A DNA stretch of 13,460 bases, taken from an uncultured Fastidiosipila sp. (lineage in GTDB: Bacteria; Bacillota; Clostridia; Saccharofermentanales; Fastidiosipilaceae). The DNA lies in the NCBI GenBank assembly GCA_938014865.1, contig CALLQJ010000183.1:1-13460 (forward strand), given 5' to 3'. Positions 1 through 7,967 of the stretch are shown piece after piece (position 1 is the first letter of the stretch; every line of letters starts with the position of its first letter). The position numbers and the translations under genes were made by a program. The notes beneath the pieces were generated by a model that was not told the origin of the DNA, did not search any database, and saw nothing but the letters and a program-made list of their open reading frames with translations.

Positions 1-482
1 AATTGGTCCGCATCCTGCACCCCGGCGACTTTACGGGTGAAATGGCCCTCACCGGCAATCCGCGCCATCAGCATTTCGCAGCGGCACTCGATGAGGTGCA
101 TCTTTGCCGAATTCAGCGCGACGATTTCCGGGAGGTCCTTTTGCACTATCCCGAAATCGCCCTGCGTGTCCTGGCCGAACTTAGCGAACGCCTGGAATAT
201 GCCGAAAATCAGGCCATTGACATGGCCGTGGAATCGGCCGAAACCCGCCTGGCCCGCTATCTTCTCGAGCAGCTGGAAATCGACCGCTTAAGCGATGATA
301 AAGAACGGGCGCCCAATCAGATTCACCTGCGTTTAAAACGCAAGGACATTGCCTCGCAGCTCGGCATGACCCCTGAGACCTTATCACGCAAAATCCGGGA
401 ATTTGAAGAGCGCGGCCTGATCACGCAGCTCAGCCTTAAGGATATTATTCTGGAAGATACAGAAGGACTGAGCGCTCTCTGA
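1..482 (+). CDS. Crp/Fnr-family transcriptional regulator, C-terminal part (5' end outside window)
   Basis: A cyclic-nucleotide-binding-fold transcription regulator that enters from the left edge; the first complete codon is at base 3. The visible 159 residues begin in the late beta-roll of the effector domain (HPGDF..GEMAL, residues 6-16). A long dimerisation helix follows (about 49-92, with ELSERLEYAENQA). A winged helix-turn-helix of the Crp type lies at about 108-145, with RKDIASQLGMTPETLSR as helix-turn-recognition helix, then EFEERGLI leading to the wing. No Cys cluster of the Fnr type is visible, but the N-terminus is missing, so the effector (cyclic nucleotide, oxygen, other) cannot be told. 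The sampled first 120 bases are about 58% GC, unlike the sugar cassette downstream. It is transcribed alone up to a terminator that overlaps its stop. The family call is firm; the regulon is unknown. Confidence 0.9.
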   Translation, partial: LVRILHPGDFTGEMALTGNPRHQHFAAALDEVHLCRIQRDDFREVLLHYPEIALRVLAELSERLEYAENQAIDMAVESAETRLARYLLEQLEIDRLSDDKERAPNQIHLRLKRKDIASQLGMTPETLSRKIREFEERGLITQLSLKDIILEDTEGLSAL

Positions 483-499
483 GGCTCAGCCCTTCTTTT
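461..499 (+). terminator. Intrinsic terminator overlapping the end of the Crp/Fnr gene
   Basis: The left arm is 461-473 (AGAAGGACTGAGC) and the right arm 484-496 (GCTCAGCCCTTCT). They pair over 13 positions with one A/C mismatch, around a 10-nt loop that holds the stop codon (480-482), and TTTA follows. The left arm is coding sequence for the last residues of the regulator. The U-run is short, so efficiency is uncertain. Confidence 0.7.
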
Positions 500-589
500 A
501 TATCTTTATATTATAGTTTTTGTATAAATATCAGCTCGCAGCTTTAGTGTAAGTATTTGCTTGAGCTCTTTTTAAACTGCCGTCTGCCT

Positions 590-1342
590 TTAATGCAGAA
601 TAGGCGCTAACTGATGCTCGCCTTTTGCATCCGAAATCCCCAGCCGTTCCATCAGGAAGGAGGCAATGAGATTGTGGCCTTCTTCATTGGGATGGATGCC
701 GTCCGAACAAATGTATTGATTCGGGTGACGGCGCTGCAAGAAGGGCTGCCGGATATCTAAGAATATGCTGTCGGTCGCTTCGGCCAGATTCGGCAAAGCC
801 GCATTGTAAGACTCATGCCACTGATAAATCGTGGTCGTCGTGCCGCCCAGCCATTCCATGATGGTGGATTTATTCAGCTTTTTGGAAAATGTTTTAAAGT
901 AGCGTACAGGATCCAGCGGCGGCATGCTCAAGATGACCGGCGTCAGGCCCTTGGCTTTTACCTTTTCGATCAGCTCCCGGTAAAGTTCAATAAACTTTTC
1001 CGGCGGTACATTGCACCAATGCGGTTTCTCGGGTGCTTCGGAAATTTCGGCCCAAAGATAATCACAATCGTTGCCGCCGAATTCCATAATGCACAGGCCG
1101 CCCTCTTCTATCTTATCCGCGTGGCGGTCTAAGACCTGCAGGCCTTTGGCAACCGTCGCACCGAACATCGACATGTTTTTTACCCCGACGTTCATGGCTT
1201 TGGCGACCTGATCAATAAAGTTATTAGGCGTCGGAACGTAACGTCCGCGTTCGTCATCTAAAATAATCCCCTTACTGACAGAATCGCCTAAAACGTACCA
1301 TTTCTTCGGTATTTTAAAACGTTCCAGATCTATTTGCAGCAT
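590..1342 (-). CDS. SGNH/GDSL-family hydrolase (esterase/lipase-like)
   Basis: A serine hydrolase of the SGNH/GDSL superfamily, likely an esterase, deacetylase or lipase; the substrate is not evident. Counted from the chosen start, the family blocks are all present: block I LGDSVSKG with Ser21, a block II-like MFGAT, block III GGND with Asn91, and block V DGIHPN with Asp214 and His217. The length of 250 residues is normal for the family. No signal peptide is seen, so it is probably cytoplasmic. An ATG at 1351 gives three more residues (MQK), but the GGAGG at 1352-1356 abuts that ATG directly. The same GGAGG stands 9 nt before the ATG at 1342, so 1342 is the better start. The gene stands alone and diverges from the DUF1836 gene. 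A strong promoter and palindrome (see separate entries) give it a leader of about 150 nt. It has no obvious link to the galactoside operon. Confidence 0.88.
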   Translation of the reverse strand: MLQIDLERFKIPKKWYVLGDSVSKGIILDDERGRYVPTPNNFIDQVAKAMNVGVKNMSMFGATVAKGLQVLDRHADKIEEGGLCIMEFGGNDCDYLWAEISEAPEKPHWCNVPPEKFIELYRELIEKVKAKGLTPVILSMPPLDPVRYFKTFSKKLNKSTIMEWLGGTTTTIYQWHESYNAALPNLAEATDSIFLDIRQPFLQRRHPNQYICSDGIHPNEEGHNLIASFLMERLGISDAKGEHQLAPILH

Positions 1343-1436
1343 TTTCTGCATCCTCCGTAATTCACCTTTCTTGAGTTTATTTTCTCATCTATAGTTTAAA
1401 TTTTCATGAATAGCTTGTCGCTAGCTTTTTCACCTT

Positions 1437-1459
1437 GAAGCAAATTTTTATTTTGCTTC
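1437..1459 (-). other. Hairpin in the leader of the GDSL hydrolase gene
   Basis: A perfect 8-bp stem, GAAGCAAA at 1437-1444 and TTTGCTTC at 1452-1459, with a 7-nt AT loop. It would lie about 30-55 nt into the predicted leader transcript. No U-tract follows in the direction of transcription (AAGGTGAAAAAG comes next), so it is not a typical terminator. It might stabilise the mRNA or belong to a regulatory leader. I recognise no known riboswitch. Confidence 0.4.
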
Positions 1460-1472
1460 CGGCGTTTTATTT

Positions 1473-1489
1473 ACTACATTCAATGTAGT
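1473..1489. promoter_or_regulatory. Perfect 17-nt palindrome, candidate operator at the GDSL hydrolase promoter
   Basis: ACTACATT-C-AATGTAGT is an 8-1-8 perfect inverted repeat. It starts 8 bp downstream of the predicted -10 (1497-1502), so it would cover the transcription start to about +17, a position where a bound repressor blocks initiation. The ACTACA..TGTAGT arms recall operators of the BlaI/MecI/CopY type, but the centre spacing here is wider, so that likeness is only suggestive. The regulator is unknown; the divergent DUF1836 protein is one candidate. Confidence 0.6.
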
Positions 1490-1496
1490 TATCGAA

Positions 1497-1525
1497 ACTA
1501 TATTACGCGTTTAATAAAATGTCAA
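1497..1525 (-). promoter_or_regulatory. Sigma-A-type promoter of the GDSL hydrolase gene
   Basis: Read on the minus strand: -35 TTGACA (1520-1525, perfect), spacer of exactly 17 nt, -10 TATAGT (1497-1502, 5 of 6). The predicted start is near 1490, giving a leader of about 150 nt before the ATG at 1342. This is the best promoter match in the window. Confidence 0.8.
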
Positions 1526-1688
1526 TGCCTTTTGTTATGAATAAGCAAAACTTTCATTAAACTTTACAGTATCGCTTTAAAAGCTGACAAAAGAGAGAGG
1601 AAGAGGGCTTTTGTTCCTTCTTGAGGGAGAGAAAAAGTTTGTTAAGATAATAGACAAGAAAAGGTTTTAAGGGAAACCGAGGTGAATA

Positions 1689-2231
1689 ATGTCTGAAGAT
1701 AAAGATACAAACGCATTGATTAAGGAACTCAGAAGCAGCCGGCCGATGGATTGGGAGGAGCTTCCCGACATCGGACTTTACATGGATCAGCTGCTGACTT
1801 ATGTGAATCGGCAGCAGCCGTTTACGGAGGAAGAGGATCAGGGGCTGACCAAGTCGATGGTCAATAATTACATCAAGCAGGAGATTATCGCCAGGCCGCA
1901 CGGGAAACGCTATACGCAGGAACACGTAACTTCCCTGACCATGCTGAGCATGCTGAAAGAGGTCCTCCCCATTCAGGTCTGCCAGACGCTTTTTGAGATG
2001 ATCGGGATCCGCGAGGATACAAAGGCTGTCTACGAGCATTTTCAGGAGACCTTCAACTGGTGCATGAATACGACGGCCGACGCGCTGGCCGATTTTTCCG
2101 AAGAGAGCGATGAGGAGAAAATCCTCCGCCTGGCGCTTTTCAGCTACGCCGCGAGGCGGGCCGCCATCACGCTTCTGGAACGAAAAGATGCCGAGAGAAA
2201 AGAGGCGGGAGAAGAAAGCGACGAGAAATAA
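1689..2231 (+). CDS. DUF1836 family putative DNA-binding protein
   Basis: A 180-residue soluble protein with the DUF1836 signature: LTKSMVNNYIKQ followed by a basic stretch and KRYTQEHV, about residues 55-80. This is a MerR-like helix-turn-helix in which the protein 'learns' a two-helix DNA-binding unit, followed by a helical domain. The C-terminus is highly charged (KDAERKEAGEESDEK). Family members are found in Bacillota and have no settled function; a role as transcription regulator is inferred from the fold. The start is supported by GAGGTG at 1679-1684, just before the ATG. A weak promoter may lie at TTGAGG (1621-1626) with AAGATAAT near 1644-1651, but the spacing is poor. The gene diverges from the GDSL hydrolase and shares a 337/346-nt region with it, so it could control that gene or itself. 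It looks monocistronic, as terminators follow directly. Confidence 0.8.
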   Translation: MSEDKDTNALIKELRSSRPMDWEELPDIGLYMDQLLTYVNRQQPFTEEEDQGLTKSMVNNYIKQEIIARPHGKRYTQEHVTSLTMLSMLKEVLPIQVCQTLFEMIGIREDTKAVYEHFQETFNWCMNTTADALADFSEESDEEKILRLALFSYAARRAAITLLERKDAERKEAGEESDEK

Positions 2232-2254
2232 AAGTATTTATATTGACATGAAGA

Positions 2255-2290
2255 CACGCCCCCGCTTTTAAAGCAGGAGCGTGCGTTTTT
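2255..2290 (+). terminator. Intrinsic terminator after the DUF1836 gene
   Basis: CACGCCCCCGCTTT (2255-2268) faces AAAGCAGGAGCGTG (2270-2283), with two A/C mismatches in the plus-strand RNA, followed by CGTTTTT to 2290. The same arms pair better as minus-strand RNA (G-U wobbles at those positions), but only the plus side has the U-run. It begins 24 nt after the DUF1836 stop. Confidence 0.7.
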
Positions 2291-2292
2291 CA

Positions 2293-2340
2293 GATCACCC
2301 GCTTCAGAGCAGATGGCTCCGGAAAGGGCGGTCTTTTTTT
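2293..2340 (+). terminator. Possible second terminator
   Basis: GATCACCC (2293-2300) can pair with GGGCGGTC (2326-2333) with one wobble and one mismatch. A small inner GAGC/GCTC hairpin sits in the loop, and seven T residues (2334-2340) follow. It would act as a backup to the preceding terminator. The remaining convergent gap to 2430 shows no terminator for the GH36 gene that I would defend. Confidence 0.4.
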
Positions 2341-2430
2341 ATCTTGTTGAATGGACTTAAAAGCAGATCTCAAAAGGCGTTTTTCTTTCTTCACAAGATC
2401 TTATAAAAGCTATATTCCCCGTTTAAAAAT

Positions 2431-4635
2431 TTATATTTGTTTTTTCGCTTGGAGATGGAACTGTACAGAACTATATTCTTCGCGCATTACAGGTACAGCC
2501 ATTCCCCCGTTCATCAGCGCCTGACCCGAATAGCTATTCCCTGTTTCTGCTGCTGTGTAATCCAAATTTTCATCTAAGCCGCGCAGTTTAAGCCAAATCT
2601 GTTCACTATTAGCTTGCGCTTGCAGCAGCACACAAGTAACGATTGCTTCTGTTTTATCCTCTGACACAGTCATCCATGCTGCAAATCGTTTCTTATCAGA
2701 AGGCAGAACCAGTCGATGAAGCGTACCCAAACAATTAATTGGGAATTGTTTTTTGTACTCTTCGACTTGGGATTTAATTGCAGATTTCTCATCGTCACTT
2801 AGCTTGCATAAATCCAATTCATATCCGAATGCTCCGAGCATTGCTACAACCCCGCGGGTACTGAATGGAGCAGATCGTCCCGTCTGATGGTTTGGGCATG
2901 CTGAAACATGATTTTCCATGCTCCGTACAGGATATCCGAAAGAAGTATTCAGTTGAATGGAAATTCGATCAACGGCATCGGTATTATCACTGCACCATAT
3001 TTGAGGTGTATAATACAACATTCCTAAATCAAATCGTCCGCCTCCGCCGGAGCAGCCTTCTATTAAGAGGTCCGGAAACCTTTCAAGTAGTTTTGCCAGT
3101 AAACTATAGACACCCAAAACATAGCGGTGCCAAACCTCACCCTGTCTGTCGGCAGGCAACACCTCAGACCAAACATTTGCTAAATGTCTGTTCATATCCC
3201 ATTTCACATAATTACATTTTGTCATACTTAGAATTTCTGAAATTCTTGCAAAAAGATAATCTCTTACATCTTCACGTCCCATATCCAGCACATATTGGCT
3301 TCGGCTTTTCACACTTTTACGATTAGGACATTGCAGCTGCCATTCAGGATGTTTTCGATAAAGATCGCTGTTCTTGGAAATCATTTCCGGCTCAAACCAG
3401 ATTCCAAGCTGCATGCCCATATTACGTAACGCTTCGCTTAGTTCCGTCAGACCGCCGGGCAGCTTTTCCTCATTAACATACCAATCGCCCAGACTGCTTT
3501 TATCATCATTTCTATGTCCGAACCAGCCATCGTCAACCACAAGCATTTCAATTCCGAGCTTCTTGGCTTCTTCCGCAATATCAAGCAGCTTATCTCGATC
3601 AAAATCAAAGTAGGTAGCTTCCCAGTTATTAACCATTATCGGAGGCCGCGTATAAGCGAAAGGTTTTCTGATGATATGCGTAAGAACTGCTTTATGCAAA
3701 TTATTGGAAAGTTTATCAAATCCGGCTGTGCTCATGCAGCACAACACCTGTGGTGTTTGAAAGTCTTCGCCGGGTTTAAGCTGCCAGGTAAATCCCTGCG
3801 GATGTATTCCCATTACAGCTCGAAGCTGACCAATCTGATCAATTTCTGCCTGTGCAAGAAAATTACCGCTGTAAACAAATGACATACTGATACACATTCC
3901 GTTTGTCTCAGTAGTATTCGGGCTGCAGAGAATCATAAAGGGGTTTTGCTGGTGCCCCGATGCTCCCCGGACGCTGTCTATTCTGATCTTTTCATGTTTC
4001 AACCGTGTTCTGTTTATGTTCCTTTCACCGGCATGACGCCCGTAAAAATTGATCAGATCCCATTTATCCGGGAGATTAAAATCCAAACAACAGGACAGCG
4101 CCCGTTTGAGCGTAACAGTCGCATTGCCATCATTAATTATCCTTACGCTCCTGGCAATAACATCGCATTCCGGCAAAACAACATAAGCCAGCTCTGCTTT
4201 AATATTGGATACGGAGTCTTTTAATGTGACAAAAAGTGTTTCCTCACCCTGTCCTGCTTCGCGCAACGCAGGAAGATCTTTCAAGAAAGCTGTTCCTTGC
4301 TGAACTTGATACGAATCAAAGCGGAGATCTGCTGCAATGCTGCCGTCATTATTCACAAGATCTAAACAACTTTCACGGTAATCTCCCACACCAAAAGCAG
4401 AATATTCCTGAGGCAAAGTATCCACGGAAAATGTTCGATCATCTCCGGCATCATCCGGGTTCCCTGAAAAGCCACGGTCTTGCTGCTGAATCAAGTAAGA
4501 CATATCTTGATTATCGATTCTTGGGCCATAATATGTATGAAGGAAAATACCGTAAGATCCAACTTTCATTTGGTAAGTTGACTTTTCAGTCTGGAGGGTA
4601 AATAAACGTTTTTTATCATCAAATACAATTGCCAT
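2431..4635 (-). CDS. Alpha-galactosidase, glycoside hydrolase family 36
   Basis: Retaining alpha-galactosidase that removes terminal alpha-1,6-linked galactose from melibiose, raffinose-type sugars and similar oligosaccharides. It is 734 residues long, the usual size of bacterial GH36 enzymes of the AgaA/MelA-36 group. An N-terminal beta-supersandwich (about 1-325) precedes the (beta/alpha)8 barrel. Barrel motifs are VVDDGWFG (Asp368-Trp371), KWDMNRH with the predicted nucleophile Asp480, CSGGGGRFD, and CSDNTDAVDR with the predicted acid/base Asp550. The 70-residue spacing matches Geobacillus enzymes (478/548). There is no signal peptide, so it is cytoplasmic. The ATG at 4635 is preceded by AAGGAG at a good distance. 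It is the last gene of the minus-strand operon, 180 nt after the GH4 gene; no clear promoter or terminator was seen in that gap. Function is firm at family level; exact substrate is inferred. Confidence 0.95.
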   Translation of the reverse strand: MAIVFDDKKRLFTLQTEKSTYQMKVGSYGIFLHTYYGPRIDNQDMSYLIQQQDRGFSGNPDDAGDDRTFSVDTLPQEYSAFGVGDYRESCLDLVNNDGSIAADLRFDSYQVQQGTAFLKDLPALREAGQGEETLFVTLKDSVSNIKAELAYVVLPECDVIARSVRIINDGNATVTLKRALSCCLDFNLPDKWDLINFYGRHAGERNINRTRLKHEKIRIDSVRGASGHQQNPFMILCSPNTTETNGMCISMSFVYSGNFLAQAEIDQIGQLRAVMGIHPQGFTWQLKPGEDFQTPQVLCCMSTAGFDKLSNNLHKAVLTHIIRKPFAYTRPPIMVNNWEATYFDFDRDKLLDIAEEAKKLGIEMLVVDDGWFGHRNDDKSSLGDWYVNEEKLPGGLTELSEALRNMGMQLGIWFEPEMISKNSDLYRKHPEWQLQCPNRKSVKSRSQYVLDMGREDVRDYLFARISEILSMTKCNYVKWDMNRHLANVWSEVLPADRQGEVWHRYVLGVYSLLAKLLERFPDLLIEGCSGGGGRFDLGMLYYTPQIWCSDNTDAVDRISIQLNTSFGYPVRSMENHVSACPNHQTGRSAPFSTRGVVAMLGAFGYELDLCKLSDDEKSAIKSQVEEYKKQFPINCLGTLHRLVLPSDKKRFAAWMTVSEDKTEAIVTCVLLQAQANSEQIWLKLRGLDENLDYTAAETGNSYSGQALMNGGMAVPVMREEYSSVQFHLQAKKQI

Positions 4636-4815
4636 AAATAATACTCCTTGTTAAGTAACGATCTGCACATATGTTTTTTCTTAGTCTGATTCAGTTTTTG
4701 CCGGTGAATAAATCAGAATTTCAACTTGATCCGTATCCGTGGAATTTGTATCAGACATTGCTAAAATTTACCGTTGTCCGGTCAATTAAGCACGCCGTGT
4801 CCATTCTGCTAACCA

Positions 4816-6114
4816 TTAATTAAACATCGGCAGCCATTTTTTATTAAATTCAATTAATTCATCACACATTTTTACAATGTCATCCATATCCAATTCGGAG
4901 GCTGTATGCGGATCTAAAAATGCAGCATGATAAACATGTTCACGTTTACCGGTCAATGCAGCTTCAATGGTCAGTTCTTGGACATTAATATTGGTGCGGT
5001 TCAAAGCAGCACATTGAGGAGGCAAAGCTCCGATATGACAAGGATATATTCCGCTTCCGTCAACCAAACAAGGCACTTCAACGCAGCAATTTTCCGGGAG
5101 ATTAGTGATCAGACCGTGATTCAAAACATTCGCGTGAATTCTATAAGGTTTACCTGTTACCAAGGAATCCATAATATAAGAGGCAAATTCTTTGGTTCTT
5201 TCATGACTGATTGCATGATTTTCAAGCAATTCGACTTTAGCCCGCTCCCAATATTCTTTCTGTGAACGCCCCCAGTCTTTATACATCATGGTCTTTATGC
5301 CATATTGCTCTAGTTTTTCCGGATATTTATCCTTTATAAAATAAGGCGTATATTCAGCGGTATGCTGACTTGATTCGGTAACATAGTAGCCGAAGCGTTT
5401 CATGATCTCATAACGGACCATGTCATCGTGTGCCTCTGTCAGTGATGCAGCCCTGCGCTTGATTTCGGGGTATAAGTCTTCGCCGTCTCTCGTAACTTCC
5501 AATAGCCATGCCTGGTGATTAATACCTGCAATTTTATACTCGACGCCTTCGGGATCCATTCCAATGATCTTCATCAAATCTGATGTACATGATTGTACAC
5601 TGTGGCAAAGACCTATCGTTCGGATATTTGTACTTTTTAGGATAGCTCCCGTAACAATTGCCATCGGATTCGTGTAATTAAGAAGCCACGCATCAGGACA
5701 TACTTCTGCCATGTCTTGACAGATACCCTGCATGACGGGAATAGTCCTCAAACCTCTGAAAATGCCGCCGATTCCAAGTGTATCGGCATAGGTTTGTCTC
5801 AATCCGTATTTAAGCGGAATTTCGAAATCTCCGATTACACAGGGATCATAACCTCCTACCTGTATTGCATTAATTACAAAATCTGCATCCTTAAGGGCTT
5901 CTTTTTGTGAATCATAAGCTCTGATAGTTGCTTTGCCCTGATTGATATTATTATTTAGATTTTTAAGCATTCCTTCTGCCAGATAAAGCTTTTCTTTATT
6001 AATATCAAGCAATGCAAATTCAGCATCTTGCAAAGACGGAGTTCTAAGACAATCTCCGATCAGATTTTTAACAAAGATAATACTTCCGGCACCAATAAAA
6101 ACAATTTTTTTCAT
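4816..6114 (-). CDS. melA: Alpha-galactosidase, glycoside hydrolase family 4 (MelA-type, NAD and metal dependent)
   Basis: A GH4 enzyme of 432 residues. GH4 uses NAD and a divalent metal (usually Mn2+) in a redox-elimination mechanism unlike other glycosidases. It has an N-terminal Rossmann fold with IGAGSIIF (about 6-13) and NYTNPM, which contacts substrate. CHSVQ carries Cys170-His171, and GINHQAW carries His200; Cys170 and His200 correspond to the metal ligands of the family. The CHSV signature is the one associated with alpha-galactosidases rather than 6-phospho-glucosidases (CDMP/CNxP types), and the transporter is ABC rather than PTS, which also argues for a non-phosphorylated substrate. 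An alpha-galacturonidase role (LplD-like) is the main alternative. GGAGGA at 6121-6126 lies 6 nt before the ATG. It follows the second permease by 16 nt and is co-transcribed with it. Confidence 0.88.
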   Translation of the reverse strand: MKKIVFIGAGSIIFVKNLIGDCLRTPSLQDAEFALLDINKEKLYLAEGMLKNLNNNINQGKATIRAYDSQKEALKDADFVINAIQVGGYDPCVIGDFEIPLKYGLRQTYADTLGIGGIFRGLRTIPVMQGICQDMAEVCPDAWLLNYTNPMAIVTGAILKSTNIRTIGLCHSVQSCTSDLMKIIGMDPEGVEYKIAGINHQAWLLEVTRDGEDLYPEIKRRAASLTEAHDDMVRYEIMKRFGYYVTESSQHTAEYTPYFIKDKYPEKLEQYGIKTMMYKDWGRSQKEYWERAKVELLENHAISHERTKEFASYIMDSLVTGKPYRIHANVLNHGLITNLPENCCVEVPCLVDGSGIYPCHIGALPPQCAALNRTNINVQELTIEAALTGKREHVYHAAFLDPHTASELDMDDIVKMCDELIEFNKKWLPMFN

Positions 6115-6130
6115 GTCACATCCTCCTTTA

Positions 6131-7033
6131 TCAGCCTTTTACACCGCCCAGAACAATACCTTTTGTAAAATATCTCTGCAGGAACGGGTAAATGATCAGT
6201 ACAGGAAGGGCTGCTACAAAGGTCTGTGCAGCCTTTGAAGTACGATCTGACACCATACTCAGAGTCAAGATATCGCTCGTAGACATTAAGGACATATCTC
6301 TATTAACAACAACGGTCTGAAGATAACTTTGCAAAGGATAATTGACCGGATTATTCATAAGCAGTAATCCTTCAAACCATGAGTTCCAGTGATTAACAAT
6401 ACAAAATAAAGTTAAAGTTGCAATTGACGGTTTTGACAGCGGAACCAAAACCCTAAATAAAATCTGAAGATGCGATGCTCCGTCTACTATGGCTGCTTCT
6501 TCTATTTCAGAGGGAAGCTGCCTGAAGAAATTCATAAGAATAATGACATTGTAAACCGGCACTGCACCGGGCAGTATAAGTGCCCAAAAATTATCAATGA
6601 GCCCGACTTTCAGAATAGTCATATAGTATGGAACCAGTCCGCCGCTAAGCAATAAGGTTATAAAAAAATACCAAGTATACGCCGTTCTTCCCCGAAATTG
6701 TTTGTTTGTTCGAGATAAGGGATATGCCGTTAAAATGGTAAGAAGCATATTAAGCGGTACACCTATTAATACCCGCTTCACCGATACCCAAAATGCCGTC
6801 ATAAATTCGGGCTTTTCGATCACAAAATTATAAGATTCCCAAGTAAAATCAACCGGCCAAAAACGCACTTCACCACTGCTGACCGCAGCGCTGGAACTGA
6901 GTGAAATCGCCAGAATATTGATCATCGGAAGCAGGCAGATTAATGCCAATGAAATAAGCAAGATATAGTTAAATATTGTAAAACATTTTCTTTGCCCTGA
7001 ATACTTCTTAAAACTTTTAATTGCCTCTTTCAT
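6131..7033 (-). CDS. ABC transporter permease, LplC/YtcP-like (carbohydrate uptake, CUT1 type)
   Basis: One of two membrane subunits of a sugar ABC importer, 300 residues with about six predicted membrane helices. The first helix follows the basic N-terminus (NYILLISLALICLLPM). The cytoplasmic EAA loop that docks to the ATPase is at about 179-203 (EAAIVDGAS..., conserved Gly185, ending in PLSKP). The C-terminus FTKGIVLGGVKG is the typical end of the LplC/YtcP branch. The reading frame is open upstream to 7129, but the first 32 codons would overlap the preceding permease gene. The ATG at 7033 has an excellent GGAGGAGG just upstream and lies 10 nt after the previous stop, so I chose 7033. Its partner is the next gene upstream. 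Substrate (alpha-galactosides) is inferred from the two downstream alpha-galactosidases. Confidence 0.92.
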   Translation of the reverse strand: MKEAIKSFKKYSGQRKCFTIFNYILLISLALICLLPMINILAISLSSSAAVSSGEVRFWPVDFTWESYNFVIEKPEFMTAFWVSVKRVLIGVPLNMLLTILTAYPLSRTNKQFRGRTAYTWYFFITLLLSGGLVPYYMTILKVGLIDNFWALILPGAVPVYNVIILMNFFRQLPSEIEEAAIVDGASHLQILFRVLVPLSKPSIATLTLFCIVNHWNSWFEGLLLMNNPVNYPLQSYLQTVVVNRDMSLMSTSDILTLSMVSDRTSKAAQTFVAALPVLIIYPFLQRYFTKGIVLGGVKG

Positions 7034-7043
7034 AATCCTCCTC

Positions 7044-7955
7044 CTAGAACAATCTGTAATTGCCGAATTTCGCTGCCAGCCAGTAAGAAAGCGATACAAA
7101 GATAGTCGAAATGAGCGATTTAAAAACACCTACTGCTGATGCAACGCCCCATTGTGCATTCTCAATACCTATGCGATAAACCAAAGTATCTAAAATATCA
7201 CCGGTAGAGTAAACTTGAGGACTATACAGGTTATAAATTTGCTCGAAACTCAAATTCAGAACACCGCCGAGATTCAAAACCAGCATCAGCATTCCCATCG
7301 GCAATAATGTCGGCAAGGTGATTTCTATAGTTTGGCGCCACCTTCCCGCTCCATCCACTTCAGCTGCTTCATAAAGCGAGGGGTCAATTCCCACAATAGC
7401 CGCAAGATAAACAATCGTCCCGAAACCAAATTCTTTCCATGTTTCTGTCAGTGCCATTGTGTAAGGAAACCATTTTGGATCACCCAGGAAAAATACAGGC
7501 TCAAAGCCCAGCCATTTTATAAATTCATTCACTATACCCGTAGACGGGGACAGAATATCAATAAATATTCCGCTCAAAATAACCCACGAGAGAAAATGCG
7601 GGAAATAGATTAAGGTTTGAATGGCCTTTTTGACTTTTGAAAGATGGACTTCATTTAATAAAATCGCAACAAGCATAGGGACTGCAACACCCAACACCAA
7701 TTTCATAGCCGCGATAAAAAACGTGTTAAATATCACTCCATTAATATCGGGAATATTCTTTAGATATCTAAAGTTCTCTAAGCCTATCCACTCAGAACCT
7801 AAAATACCTTTTTTAGGCGTGAACTTTTCAAATGCCATTAAAATCCCGATCATGGGGCCATAAGAAAAAATGCCGACCAAAATTACGGCGGGGAGCAACA
7901 TAATATGATATGGAAGTTGCTTTTGATGGCGTCCGATTGATCCTTTCTTTTTCAT
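7044..7955 (-). CDS. ABC transporter permease, LplB-like (carbohydrate uptake, CUT1 type)
   Basis: The second membrane subunit, 303 residues, of the MalF/LplB kind with about six membrane helices. A basic N-terminus (MKKKGSIGRHQK) precedes the first helix, where HIMLLPAVILVGIFSYGPM is typical of the LplB branch. The EAA loop is at about 196-220 (EAAEVDGAGRW, conserved Gly202, ending in LPTLLP). The C-terminal end (AKFGNYRLF) is also typical. AAAGGA at 7962-7967 stands 6 nt before the ATG. Unusually, that Shine-Dalgarno site directly follows the U-tract of a strong terminator hairpin, so expression is expected to be lower than that of the binding protein upstream. The stop is 10 nt before the LplC-like gene. 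Confidence 0.92.
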   Translation of the reverse strand: MKKKGSIGRHQKQLPYHIMLLPAVILVGIFSYGPMIGILMAFEKFTPKKGILGSEWIGLENFRYLKNIPDINGVIFNTFFIAAMKLVLGVAVPMLVAILLNEVHLSKVKKAIQTLIYFPHFLSWVILSGIFIDILSPSTGIVNEFIKWLGFEPVFFLGDPKWFPYTMALTETWKEFGFGTIVYLAAIVGIDPSLYEAAEVDGAGRWRQTIEITLPTLLPMGMLMLVLNLGGVLNLSFEQIYNLYSPQVYSTGDILDTLVYRIGIENAQWGVASAVGVFKSLISTIFVSLSYWLAAKFGNYRLF

Positions 7956-7967
7956 AATATATCCTTT

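Noticed and set aside
1557..2039. A 160-residue minus-strand open frame opposite the DUF1836 gene
   Set aside because: It is antisense to a recognisable family member with a proper ribosome site and has no homology I recognise.
2341..2430. A terminator for the GH36 gene in the convergent gap
   Set aside because: Only loose inverted repeats (AGATCT, ATCTTG/CAAGAT) without a U-tract in the minus direction were found.
7034..7129. An upstream extension of the LplC-like permease
   Set aside because: It lies in the end of the previous permease gene; the ATG at 7033 has a strong ribosome site and a normal N-terminus.
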